DNA from: Microcaldota archaeon
Lineage (GTDB): Archaea > Micrarchaeota > Micrarchaeia > Burarchaeales > JACQQB01
Reading direction: 5' to 3'
DNA length: 6,540 nucleotides
Assembly: GCA_016207225.1 (NCBI GenBank)
Contig: JACQQB010000100.1
Span: 1 to 6,540 of the forward strand
Position 1 is the first letter of the stretch, and every line of letters begins with the position of its first letter. The notes below the pieces were generated by a model that searched no databases, was not told the DNA's origin, and saw only the letters and a program-made list of their open reading frames with translations. The position numbers and the translations under genes were made by a program. Positions 1 to 6,123 of this stretch are shown here, in pieces.

Positions 1-863
1 GCATTTACACAGGGATAACGATTGCAGAATATTACAGGGATATGGGTTATGATGTTTCGGTTATGGCAGATTCCACGAGCAGATGGGCAGAGGCCATGCG
101 TGAAATTGGTGGCAGGTTGGAAGAAATGCCTGGTGAAGAGGGCTATCCTGCTTATCTGGCAAGAAGATTGGCGGAGTTCTATGAAAGGGCAGGAAGAATC
201 GTTTGTCTGGGAAATGACAAGAGATTAGGCTCGGTAACAGTCATTGGTGCAGTTTCTCCGCCGGGAGGAGACATTTCTGAGCCGGTTTCGCAGAACACTT
301 TGAGAGTTACAAAAGTTTTCTTGGCGCTGGATGCAAGCTTGGCGCAAAGAAGACACTTCCCTTCAATCCACTGGCTTAGAAGCTATTCATTATATTTGGA
401 AAGGCTTAGGGACTGGTACAGTGATAACGTTTCACCGGAATGGCTGGATTTGAGGAATAAGGCGATGAACATACTGCAAAAAGAGGCAGAATTGCAGGAG
501 ATTGTACAATTAGTCGGACCGGACGCATTGCCTGAAAAGGAGAGGGCAGTTCTTATTTCAGCAAAAAAGATAAGAGAGGATTACCTGCAACAGAGCGCAT
601 TCCACGAGATAGACACATACGCAAGCTTGAAGAAGCAGTACATGATGATCAGGACAATCCTAAGATATTATGATAAGGTAATGGGTGCATTGGAGGTTGG
701 AGTACAGTTGAAGAAAGTTTTAGAGTTAAGCCAGCTCGATGAGGAGATAGCCAGAATGAAGGAAATCCCTGAAAAAGAGGCTGAAACGAAGATCAATGCA
801 CTTATGAAGAAAGTTGAAAGCACTTTTGATTCGTTAATTAATGAAAGAAAATCAGAGGGATAG
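1..863 (+). CDS. atpA: A-type ATP synthase catalytic subunit A, C-terminal part (5' truncated by window edge)
   Basis: Catalytic subunit of the archaeal A1Ao ATP synthase, which forms the nucleotide-hydrolysing or synthesising sites of the A3B3 head on the cytoplasmic face of the membrane. The reading frame is open from the left edge (first whole codon at 3), giving 286 codons before the TAG at 861-863. Family members are usually near 580-600 residues, so about half is missing, including the P-loop and the GER catalytic glutamate region. What remains is diagnostic: the start [18 protein letters not shown], a Walker B strand VSVMAD (Asp at visible residue 23), then [26 protein letters not shown], the [15 protein letters not shown] loop and [16 protein letters not shown]. 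The last ~110 residues are the helical C-terminal domain. Subunit B starts 3 bp after the stop, as expected in an atp operon. Symbols vary (atpA, ahaA, ntpA). No frameshift or intein is seen in the visible part. Confidence 0.97.
   Translation, partial: IYTGITIAEYYRDMGYDVSVMADSTSRWAEAMREIGGRLEEMPGEEGYPAYLARRLAEFYERAGRIVCLGNDKRLGSVTVIGAVSPPGGDISEPVSQNTLRVTKVFLALDASLAQRRHFPSIHWLRSYSLYLERLRDWYSDNVSPEWLDLRNKAMNILQKEAELQEIVQLVGPDALPEKERAVLISAKKIREDYLQQSAFHEIDTYASLKKQYMMIRTILRYYDKVMGALEVGVQLKKVLELSQLDEEIARMKEIPEKEAETKINALMKKVESTFDSLINERKSEG
855..860 (+). promoter_or_regulatory. Shine-Dalgarno site for atpB
   Basis: The purine run GAGGGA lies seven bases (measured from GAGGG) before the ATG at 867, inside the last codons of subunit A. 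It supports that ATG as the start and suggests translation coupled to termination of the upstream gene. Confidence 0.6.
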
Positions 864-866
864 AAT

Positions 867-2249
867 ATGGTAGTAAAAGAATATCAGAATGTAACTGAAG
901 TCGCAGGTCCGTTGGTTTTTGTAGAAGGGGTAAGCGGCGTCGGGTATAATGAATTGGCAGAGATAATTCTGCCAAGTGGCGAAAAGAGAAAAGGACAGGT
1001 GCTGGAAGTTAGCAAGAACATAGCAGTTGTTCAGATTTTTGGAGCAACGACCGGCTTGGATACCAATAAGACTAGCGTTCGCTTTTTAGGGGAAACTTTG
1101 CACTTGTCAGTGTCTACAGACATGTTAGGCAGGGTATTTAATGGAATTGGTGAGCCTAGGGACAGGGGTCCGGCGATAATAGCAGAGGATAAGATAGATA
1201 TCCTGGGTAGTGCTATCAACCCGTATGCCAGAGCAGAGCCAAGGGATTTCATACAGACTGGCATATCTACAATAGACGGAATGAATACATTAGTAAGAGG
1301 GCAGAAGTTGCCCATATTCTCAGGTTCAGGTTTGCCACACAATCAGCTTGCAGCCCAGATAGCAAGGCAGGCCAAGGTTCCTGGGAAAGAGGAGGACTTT
1401 GCAGTTATTTTTGCTGCCGTAGGTATAACGCATGAGGAATCAAGTTTTTTCATGAGGGATTTTGAAAGGACTGGTGCGTTGGAAAGGGCAGTTCTATTCC
1501 TTAATTTAGCAGATGACCCAAGCATTGAGAGATTGATTACACCAAGAATGGCTTTGACTACTGCGGAATATCTGGCATATGAGAAGGATATGCAGATTCT
1601 TGTTATCATAACCGATATGACTAATTATTGTGAAGCCTTAAGAGAGCTTGCAAGTGCAAGAGAGGAGGTTCCTGGAAGAAGAGGTTATCCAGGCTACATG
1701 TACACAGACTTGGCAAGTATTTACGAGAGAGCAGGCTGCATTAAGGGAAGAAAAGGAACGATTACCCAGCTTTCAATCCTGTCGATGCCTGGTGATGATA
1801 TAACAAACCCGATACCTGACCTGACGGGTTATATAACAGAAGGCCAGATTGTGCTAGGAAGAGATTTGCACAGAAGAGGTATTTACCCATCTATTGATGT
1901 CTTGCCCTGCTTATCAAGGTTGATGAATTTGGGTATTGGCAAGGAGAAAACAAGGGAGGACCACAGAGGAGTTGCAGACCAGCTTTATGCTGCTTATGCA
2001 GAAGGAAGGGACTTGAGGAGCTTGAGTGCAGTGGTAGGTGAGGAAGCGTTGACAGAAACAGACAAGAAATACCTGAAGTTTGCAGACTTGTTTGAGCAGA
2101 GATTTGTCACGCAGGGAAGGCAGGAGGATAGGAGCATAGAGCAAACACTGGAGTTAGGCTGGGAATTACTGTCTGCATTGCCTGAAAGCGAATTGAAGAG
2201 AATCAAGCGTGACTACATAGAGAAGTATGGCAAGAAGTACAGGAAGTAG
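867..2249 (+). CDS. atpB: A-type ATP synthase non-catalytic subunit B
   Basis: Regulatory, non-catalytic partner of subunit A in the A3B3 head; it supplies residues to the nucleotide site at the A-B interface. The 460-residue length is normal for the family. The N-terminal beta-barrel (about 1-75, with [14 protein letters not shown]) is followed by the RecA-like core. In place of a Walker A GKT motif, residues 152-159 read SGSGLPHN, the hallmark that separates B from A. The segment [25 protein letters not shown] is the B version of the segment seen in A. The interface arginine finger is in LSRLMN, with Arg at about residue 351. The C-terminal helical region ends in a basic [11 protein letters not shown] tail. 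The start is supported by an SD at 855-860 and 3-bp spacing from subunit A. Subunit D follows after 11 bp. No sign of frameshift or intein. Symbols differ between archaeal genomes (atpB, ahaB, ntpB). Confidence 0.98.
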   Translation: MVVKEYQNVTEVAGPLVFVEGVSGVGYNELAEIILPSGEKRKGQVLEVSKNIAVVQIFGATTGLDTNKTSVRFLGETLHLSVSTDMLGRVFNGIGEPRDRGPAIIAEDKIDILGSAINPYARAEPRDFIQTGISTIDGMNTLVRGQKLPIFSGSGLPHNQLAAQIARQAKVPGKEEDFAVIFAAVGITHEESSFFMRDFERTGALERAVLFLNLADDPSIERLITPRMALTTAEYLAYEKDMQILVIITDMTNYCEALRELASAREEVPGRRGYPGYMYTDLASIYERAGCIKGRKGTITQLSILSMPGDDITNPIPDLTGYITEGQIVLGRDLHRRGIYPSIDVLPCLSRLMNLGIGKEKTREDHRGVADQLYAAYAEGRDLRSLSAVVGEEALTETDKKYLKFADLFEQRFVTQGRQEDRSIEQTLELGWELLSALPESELKRIKRDYIEKYGKKYRK

Positions 2250-2252
2250 GTG
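2248..2252 (+). promoter_or_regulatory. Shine-Dalgarno site for atpD, overlapping the atpB stop
   Basis: AGGTG overlaps the TAG stop of atpB (2247-2249) and lies eight bases before the ATG at 2261. It matches the core of the archaeal SD consensus GGAGGTGATC. It fixes the subunit D start and suggests that ribosomes terminating on atpB help to load atpD. Confidence 0.6.
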
Positions 2253-2260
2253 CTTGAGAG

Positions 2261-2884
2261 ATGCCTGAAAATTTCAATCCGACAAGAATGGAATTGCTTA
2301 AAGCAAAGAATAAGATTAAGCTAGCCCTGAAAGGGCATAAGCTGTTGAAGCAGAAGAGAGATGCGCTTATCTTGAAGTTTTTTGACATTTTGGAGAAGGC
2401 CAAGGATTTGAGGACTGAGCTTAATGGGCTAATGGCCCAGGCATTTTCATCCTTAGGCATGGCAGAGGCAGTCCATGGGAAGTTTGAAATAGAGAATGCT
2501 GCTAATTCAGTGAAAAAAGTGCCTTCAATAAACGTTAAGGTTGAGAATGTCATGGGAGTAAAGATTCCGGGAGTTGAAGGCGTAGATGTTAAGAAAACCC
2601 TAAGTGACAGAGGATACAGCATAATGGGAACAAGCGCTAAAATTGATGAGGCGGCTGAAAAGTTTGAAAGTGGGTTGGATATGGTGATTAAGTTAGCCCA
2701 GACTGAAAATGCCCTTAAGAAGCTGATAAAAGAAATTGAAAAGACCAAGAGGAGAGTTAACGCTTTAGAGTTTGTAGTCATTCCAAACTTGCAATTGCAG
2801 GCCAGGACCATTGCAATGCGCCTGGATGAGATGGAGAGAGAAACCTTCTTTACATTAAAGATAATTAAGAAGAAGCTTGCTTAA
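2261..2884 (+). CDS. atpD: A-type ATP synthase subunit D (central stalk/rotor shaft)
   Basis: Central-stalk subunit that forms a long antiparallel coiled coil inside the A3B3 head and transmits rotation to the membrane rotor. The 207-residue length suits the family. The N-terminus is the family signature: NPTRMELLKAKNKIKLALKGHKLLKQKRDALI (about residues 5-37), a basic helix that enters the head. The C-terminal helix also matches, with KRRVNALEFVVIPNLQLQARTIAMRLDEMERE (about 161-192) and a lysine-rich end. The middle (about 75-130) holds the shorter beta-hairpin/globular part. The order A-B-D is the typical end of archaeal atp operons; no further plus-strand ATPase gene follows. The TAA at 2882-2884 touches the stop codon of the convergent thioredoxin gene. 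Bacterial F-type atpD is a different protein, despite the shared symbol. Confidence 0.97.
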   Translation: MPENFNPTRMELLKAKNKIKLALKGHKLLKQKRDALILKFFDILEKAKDLRTELNGLMAQAFSSLGMAEAVHGKFEIENAANSVKKVPSINVKVENVMGVKIPGVEGVDVKKTLSDRGYSIMGTSAKIDEAAEKFESGLDMVIKLAQTENALKKLIKEIEKTKRRVNALEFVVIPNLQLQARTIAMRLDEMERETFFTLKIIKKKLA

Positions 2885-2898
2885 CTAATGCGCTAGTT
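2883..2898. terminator. Weak hairpin across the two convergent stop codons
   Basis: AACTA (2883-2887) and TAGTT (2894-2898) can pair around a six-base loop, so a 5-bp stem covers parts of both convergent stop codons. On the minus strand an adenine run follows rather than a clear T-run, and the stem is AT-rich. It could act as a modest bidirectional 3'-end structure, or be chance. Confidence 0.2.
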
Positions 2899-3226
2899 TG
2901 ACAGGTGTCCTGAGTTGTTCATAGAGCCATTTTTCAAAAGTAGCTCTCGAAGAGCCGACATAGACTCTTTGCTTTTTTCCTCCTGTATATGAGATTACAG
3001 TGGGTATTCGGGAAACACCAAGTTCTTTAGCAAAACTTTTGTTTGTGCTGGAAACATCAATTTTATAAAAAGTTATTCTTCCCTTGAAGTTTTGTGCCAT
3101 TTCTCCAACGATTGGTGAGAATGTTTTGCATGGAGTACACCAAGAGGCAGTAAAGTATACAACCACAAGTTGCTTAGGTTGAGATATTTTAGAGTTGTAG
3201 TTGTCTTTGTTTATTTCTTCAACCAT
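2885..3226 (-). CDS. Thioredoxin-fold protein (WCTPC active site)
   Basis: Small cytoplasmic thioredoxin, about 113 residues with no signal peptide. It exchanges disulfides with partner proteins, using electrons from a thioredoxin reductase not seen here. The redox motif is W-C-T-P-C at residues 29-33 (Cys30, Cys33), preceded by the buried strand LVVVYFTAS; the cis-proline loop is RIPT (Pro75); GGKKQRVYVG forms the last hairpin before the C-terminal helix. Two departures from textbook thioredoxin: Thr replaces Gly in WCGPC, and the buried Asp before the motif (Asp26 in E. coli) appears to be Tyr24. The ATG at 3226 is preferred over the in-frame TTG directly upstream because AAGGT lies six bases before it. 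That SD overlaps the end of the acyltransferase gene, four bases away, so the two are probably co-translated. Family assignment is firm; the physiological partner is unknown. Confidence 0.93.
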   Translation of the reverse strand: MVEEINKDNYNSKISQPKQLVVVYFTASWCTPCKTFSPIVGEMAQNFKGRITFYKIDVSSTNKSFAKELGVSRIPTVISYTGGKKQRVYVGSSRATFEKWLYEQLRTPVKLAH

Positions 3227-3230
3227 CAAA

Positions 3231-3749
3231 TTACCTTTTAAGCTCTTTTATAGGAACCCCGCCTACAAAACTTCCCGCATTGACATTTTTATTTACAAGT
3301 GAGGCGGATGAAACTGTTGCATTGTCACCTATCTCTATACCAGGCAATACTGAGACATTTACACCTATAAGTACATTCTTGCCTATTTTAACTTTTCCCT
3401 TTCTCCATTCTTCAATGAGGAATTCGTGTGTAAGAATTAATGAGTTGTAGCCGATTATGCTGTTGTCCCCAATTTCTATAAGTTCGGGGAAGAAAATATC
3501 AAACATGACTCCGAGGCCTATTGAAACGTTCTTCCCGAGTTTAATGCCTATTAGGGAATAGAAAAAGCGCTTGAGAGCTAGTGAAGGAAGGTATTTGCAG
3601 GTTTCTATTATTACAAAGTTAAAGGCAATGACAAATGGATTCCTTACCTTATGCCAGAGAGTCATTGAGTTTACATTGTTTACTTTAAAGCTTTCGTAAT
3701 TGCGCATGATGATAGGTATTTGCCAATAGTTAAAAAGCTTGCCTTGCAT
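3231..3749 (-). CDS. Left-handed beta-helix (hexapeptide-repeat) acyltransferase
   Basis: Member of the hexapeptide acyltransferase superfamily (LacA/Maa/NodL/WcaB-like), trimeric cytoplasmic enzymes that move an acetyl or similar acyl group from CoA to a sugar or related hydroxyl or amine. Of its 172 residues, about 30-65 form a hydrophobic/amphipathic N-terminal region. Imperfect hexapeptide repeats with aliphatic residues every sixth position then run from about 68 to 150 (IKLGKNVSIGLG, IEIGDNSIIG, VKIGKNVLIGVNVSVLPGIEIGDNATV). His108 in LILTHEF sits where the family's catalytic histidine lies, and the end VGGVPIKEL matches the CoA-contacting VGGVPAK tail. The substrate cannot be read from sequence. 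Start is uncertain: besides this ATG, an internal ATG (residue 15, at 3707) is possible, since neither has an SD and TTTTTAACTA lies about 20-29 bases before the internal one. It is 47 bp downstream of the kinase gene and coupled to the thioredoxin gene. Confidence 0.88.
   Translation of the reverse strand: MQGKLFNYWQIPIIMRNYESFKVNNVNSMTLWHKVRNPFVIAFNFVIIETCKYLPSLALKRFFYSLIGIKLGKNVSIGLGVMFDIFFPELIEIGDNSIIGYNSLILTHEFLIEEWRKGKVKIGKNVLIGVNVSVLPGIEIGDNATVSSASLVNKNVNAGSFVGGVPIKELKR
3233..3237 (-). promoter_or_regulatory. Shine-Dalgarno site for the thioredoxin gene, inside the acyltransferase stop
   Basis: Read on the minus strand, AAGGT occupies the last two sense codons and the first base of the TAA stop of the upstream acyltransferase, six bases before the thioredoxin ATG. 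This indicates translational coupling and decides the ATG start. Confidence 0.55.
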
Positions 3750-3796
3750 TTTTAGAATCGGATTAAATAGATGACTTAAGCTTTTGAAGAAGTAGT

Positions 3797-5119
3797 CTAG
3801 AGATCTTGGTTTTCAACAAAAGTTTTGTGCAATGCATTGGCTGCTGCTTCCAGATGTTCCCTTGAGATTATTACTGAGATACTGCTTTCAGATGCACTTT
3901 GAGAAATGGCTATGATGTTGATTTCTTGCTGTGCCAGTATGCCGAATACTTTTGCTGCTGTGCCTACCTTACCCTTCATCGCATTGCCGACAACTGAAAC
4001 TGAGCTGTAACCGCGTTTGACCTGCACATGGGATTTGTGGCTTAGCTTCCTGACGATATTCTCTATTCTGTCAGTTTCTTTTTCATTGACAACTATTGAA
4101 ATTTCACCATACGATGATTCAGTCAGCAATAACGGATAAATGTCCTTTGCTGCAAATTCCGTTATTATGTCGGCGAATGTTTTCATCATTTCAGTGTAGC
4201 CTATCAAGTTGATTATTGAAACTTCCTTCATTGTCTGGATTACTATTACATCTGTCATTTTATCACTTATCACTGTACCTATATGATTTTCAGGACTAAA
4301 CTCTTTAATCTTTATTGAGATATCTGACTGCATCGCTGGTAGGATAGCTTTACTGTAGATTACTTTGGACCCATAATTGGCCAATTCCAGTGCATTTAGG
4401 TAATTTATTGATGGGATTATTCTTGCTTTTGGGATTATTTTAGGGTCACCCGTCATTAGGCCTTTAACATCTTTCAGCAATATACAGTCACATTTGAAAG
4501 CTGCGGCAATGAAAGCTGCAGTGTAGTCCGAGCCGCCTCTGCCAAGGGTAGTGATTTCCCCTCCCCTATTCTTCCCTACAAAACCGGCAACGATTGGGAT
4601 CTGGTTTAGGGATAATTTTTGTTTTATGGAGGCTATTGAGCTTTCGAGGATTACCCCGTTCCCGAAGTTATCATCAGTGAAAATGCCTGCTTCCTTGTCA
4701 CTTAATGCTACTGCTGGCAAGTCGTTGTCGTTGAAATAAGCGGCTATGATCTGGATAACCAGTCTTTCACCGTATGACATTATCTGGTCGAGCATTTCAG
4801 CAGTAATTTCATGAGCGTAGGATACTTTGGTCAAGTCTTTTGAAAGACTCGCTAGGAATGATTGTACTGTGTGTTTAGTTTCTTCCTGCCTTTGCTTGGA
4901 TAAACCTTCGAGAGAGGAGAAATGGACTTCTTCTAGCTTTTTAAGGTCATATTTGCCTTGCTGGGCATTTTTAGCCTGAGCTATGAGTTCATCAGTTACG
5001 CCCTTAAATGCAGACACAACTATGATTGGCTGTTCATAGGTTTTGACTATTTTTATGGATTTCAGTATGTCGTCTTTGCTAGTCAAGCATGAACCACCAA
5101 ATTTCAAAACGACTGCCAT
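3797..5119 (-). CDS. lysC: Aspartate kinase (monofunctional, two ACT domains)
   Basis: Phosphorylates L-aspartate with ATP to 4-phospho-L-aspartate, the first step toward lysine, threonine, methionine and isoleucine. Length of 440 residues is normal for a monofunctional enzyme. The amino-acid-kinase domain (about 1-280) shows VLKFGGSC (Lys6, Gly8-Ser10), SAFKGVTDEL (36-45), SYGERL (115-120), TTLGRGGSDYTAAFIA (190-205) and the nucleotide/substrate segment LLKDVKGLMTGDPKIIPKARII (214-235). Two ACT domains follow: about 295-355, and 374-435 with VSVVGNAMKGKVGTAAKVFGILAQQEINI. Such domains usually give feedback control by lysine or threonine; which effector applies is not readable. No homoserine dehydrogenase domain and no other aspartate-pathway gene is present. 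No convincing SD precedes the ATG, but an AATATAGAAA stretch lies about 17-26 bases upstream, so leaderless initiation is possible. The HAD gene ends 41 bp upstream. The symbol reflects function; archaeal names vary. Confidence 0.96.
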   Translation of the reverse strand: MAVVLKFGGSCLTSKDDILKSIKIVKTYEQPIIVVSAFKGVTDELIAQAKNAQQGKYDLKKLEEVHFSSLEGLSKQRQEETKHTVQSFLASLSKDLTKVSYAHEITAEMLDQIMSYGERLVIQIIAAYFNDNDLPAVALSDKEAGIFTDDNFGNGVILESSIASIKQKLSLNQIPIVAGFVGKNRGGEITTLGRGGSDYTAAFIAAAFKCDCILLKDVKGLMTGDPKIIPKARIIPSINYLNALELANYGSKVIYSKAILPAMQSDISIKIKEFSPENHIGTVISDKMTDVIVIQTMKEVSIINLIGYTEMMKTFADIITEFAAKDIYPLLLTESSYGEISIVVNEKETDRIENIVRKLSHKSHVQVKRGYSSVSVVGNAMKGKVGTAAKVFGILAQQEINIIAISQSASESSISVIISREHLEAAANALHKTFVENQDL

Positions 5120-5160
5120 TGGACCACAGTGTTAATTTCTATATTCCAAAGAATAAAACA

Positions 5161-5796
5161 TTATAGGAGATGTAATACTTCACCAACATTTTTAAAGATG
5201 TAGGTAGGCTTAACTTCGAGTAATTTTTCCCTTGTGTGGACGCCTGTAAGAACACCGGCAGTTGAAACTCCCGCAGCCCTTCCTGCAAGGATATCCTCTG
5301 CCATGTCCCCAACGTAAATTGCCTTTTCATGATGTGATTTCAAATGTTTTAGTGCAGTTATTATTCCTTGGGGAGAAGGCTTGAATTCATCAACTTCATC
5401 CTTGCTAATTACAATTTCAAAGTATTTTTGCAGATTGTGCTTTTTTATTTCATCCCTGATTCTTTCACCAGAACCATTTGAGACTATTCCTATTTTGTAA
5501 CCATTTTTCCTTATTGTATCAAGCGTTTTTTGGGCTTCGGGCAGTAGATTTAGGTTTTTCTGTTCTTGCATATAGAGTTCCATCCATAGATTGTCTGCTT
5601 CTTCAAAGCATTCTTCCTTAATGCCGTTCATTTTATAGTATAGGTGGTAGTCTGCGCAGAATTTTGTCTTAAAGTCCTCTTGAGATGGTATTTTGAGGTT
5701 GTATTTGGCTAAAAGCTTCTTATAGATAGTATAGGATAAGCCAACTGAATCATAGAGTGTGCCGTCCCAGTCAAAGATTATGACATCATAGAGCAT
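5161..5796 (-). CDS. HAD-superfamily hydrolase, phosphoglycolate phosphatase-like
   Basis: Haloacid dehalogenase-type phosphatase, 211 residues, cytoplasmic. All four HAD motifs are visible: motif I FDWDGTLYDS (nucleophile Asp9, acid/base Asp11), motif II IVSNGSG (Ser106), motif III Lys139 in FKPSPQG, and motif IV YVGDMAEDI (Asp164, Asp168, binding Mg2+). Residues about 17-85 between motifs I and II form a helical C1 cap, as in phosphoglycolate phosphatase, PpaX and beta-phosphoglucomutase relatives. Substrate is not decidable from sequence; small phosphate esters are the usual substrates. The ATG at 5796 is chosen over an in-frame GTG at 5850: the 18 extra residues are not family-like and would overlap the C/D sRNA structure on the opposite strand. 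There is no SD; a TATTATTAAT stretch lies about 22-31 bases before the ATG, suggesting a leaderless transcript. It is the first gene of the minus-strand set that continues into the aspartate kinase. Confidence 0.92.
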   Translation of the reverse strand: MLYDVIIFDWDGTLYDSVGLSYTIYKKLLAKYNLKIPSQEDFKTKFCADYHLYYKMNGIKEECFEEADNLWMELYMQEQKNLNLLPEAQKTLDTIRKNGYKIGIVSNGSGERIRDEIKKHNLQKYFEIVISKDEVDEFKPSPQGIITALKHLKSHHEKAIYVGDMAEDILAGRAAGVSTAGVLTGVHTREKLLEVKPTYIFKNVGEVLHLL

Positions 5797-5804
5797 ATTA
5801 TAAT
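5794..5804 (+). promoter_or_regulatory. Candidate TATA box for the box C/D sRNA
   Basis: CATATTATAAT ends about 17 bases before the 5' arm of the sRNA terminal stem (5821). A start about 26 bases after its centre would fall within that arm. It overlaps the ATG of the divergent HAD gene, so the two promoters are interleaved. AT-rich sequence makes chance matches easy. Confidence 0.35.
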
Positions 5805-5817
5805 TATGTAGGAGAAA

Positions 5818-5827
5818 ATTAATAATA
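5818..5827 (-). promoter_or_regulatory. Candidate TATA box for the HAD phosphatase gene
   Basis: On the minus strand TATTATTAAT lies about 22-31 bases before the ATG at 5796, the distance expected for an archaeal TATA box serving a leaderless mRNA. No SD competes with this reading. It overlaps the 5' arm of the sRNA terminal stem on the other strand. Confidence 0.4.
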
Positions 5828-5893
5828 CGATGATGACAGAAGGTGATCACGGAGCTTTCGCTATGAGGAGAGACGTGCGGTCTGAGTATTATT
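5821..5893 (+). ncRNA. Box C/D guide sRNA (archaeal, dual guide)
   Basis: Predicted 2'-O-methylation guide RNA, assembled in archaea with L7Ae, Nop5 and fibrillarin. Terminal stem: AATAATAC (5821-5828) pairs perfectly with GTATTATT (5886-5893). Box C is ATGATGA (5830-5836) and box D is CTGA (5882-5885). The stem joins box D directly and is separated from the G-A of box C by exactly three bases (5829-5831), the bulge needed for a K-turn. Inside, D' is CGGA (5850-5853) and C' is TGAGGA (5864-5869). GC-TTTC-GC (5854-5861) lies between them, followed by a 3-base bulge before the C' G-A; both tandem G-A pairs are kept and the U-U pair is replaced by G-G. Guides are 13 nt (5837-5849) and 12 nt (5870-5881), the usual archaeal spacing. 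D' and C' are not consensus, as is common for internal boxes. Structure is seen in sequence; expression is untested. Confidence 0.8.
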
Positions 5894-5931
5894 CATCAGC
5901 CTGACCAACATGGAAAATCAGCGGAAAAAGA

Positions 5932-5969
5932 CACACAGTGCATTTCCGCGTCTATTTCCTAGGGAAATG
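5932..5969. repeat. Imperfect repeat copy 1 with internal hairpin
   Basis: Contains CACAGTG, a 12-base stretch absent from copy 2, and a perfect ATTTCC-TAG-GGAAAT hairpin (5954-5968). Read on the minus strand, CATTTCCCTAGGAAA matches 13 of 15 bases of copy 2, and CACTGTGT is shared exactly. The extra 12 bases contain a second GGAAA and look like a local partial duplication. A T5 run follows on the minus strand (5925-5929). Confidence 0.45.
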
Positions 5970-6089
5970 AAAACGATTCTGGAGAGCTAACAGACTAGGT
6001 TATTGACGAGTTTTTAGAAGCCTGAGCTTGATTGTTGCCTTATCTTAATTATTTTGTTCGACGAAACTCAGAAAAGGTAAAATATTGAG

Positions 6090-6122
6090 AAAAGCAGGAC
6101 ACAGTGTGTTTCCTTAGGAAAT
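6090..6122 (-). terminator. Candidate terminator of the cas4-like gene
   Basis: On the minus strand, a few bases after the TAG stop of the cas4-like gene, two short hairpins (TTTCC/GGAAA and ACAC/GTGT) are followed by TGCTTTT. Archaeal termination mostly needs a T-run, and four T is short, so this is only suggestive. Confidence 0.3.
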
Positions 6123-6123
6123 G
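6099..6123. repeat. Imperfect repeat copy 2 with internal hairpins
   Basis: Contains ACAC-AGT-GTGT (6099-6109) and TTTCC-TTA-GGAAA (6109-6121), which share one base, followed by TG. The same elements occur in copy 1 about 154 bases to the left in the same orientation. It begins seven bases after the cas4-like stop on the minus strand. Confidence 0.45.

Noticed and set aside
867..2249. Subunit B mistaken for a second catalytic subunit or carrying an intein
   Set aside because: The P-loop position is SGSGLPHN without GKT, and the length and motif order are uninterrupted, as in ordinary B subunits.
5797..5850. Extension of the HAD phosphatase to the GTG at 5850
   Set aside because: The 18 added residues are unlike the family, which starts just before the DxD motif, and the extension would run through the sRNA boxes.
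5863..5904. Plus-strand mini-ORF of 13 codons after the SD-like AAGGTGATC
   Set aside because: Spacing from the SD to the ATG is about 14 bases, the peptide is tiny, and the bases are explained by C/D boxes and guide.
5882..5905. A minus-strand C box (TGATGA, complement of 5893-5898)
   Set aside because: No minus-strand CTGA follows within a suitable distance, and there is no closing stem.
6001..6050. A second box C/D sRNA on the plus strand (TTGACGA at 6003-6009, twelve bases, then CTGA at 6022-6025)
   Set aside because: Spacing is right for one guide, but box C is poor, no terminal D box follows the possible C' at 6028, and the flanks do not pair into a terminal stem.
6051..6068. tRNA T-arm suggested by GTTCGACGAAAC
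   Set aside because: The T-stem does not form around a normal loop, and there is no matching acceptor, D or anticodon arm.
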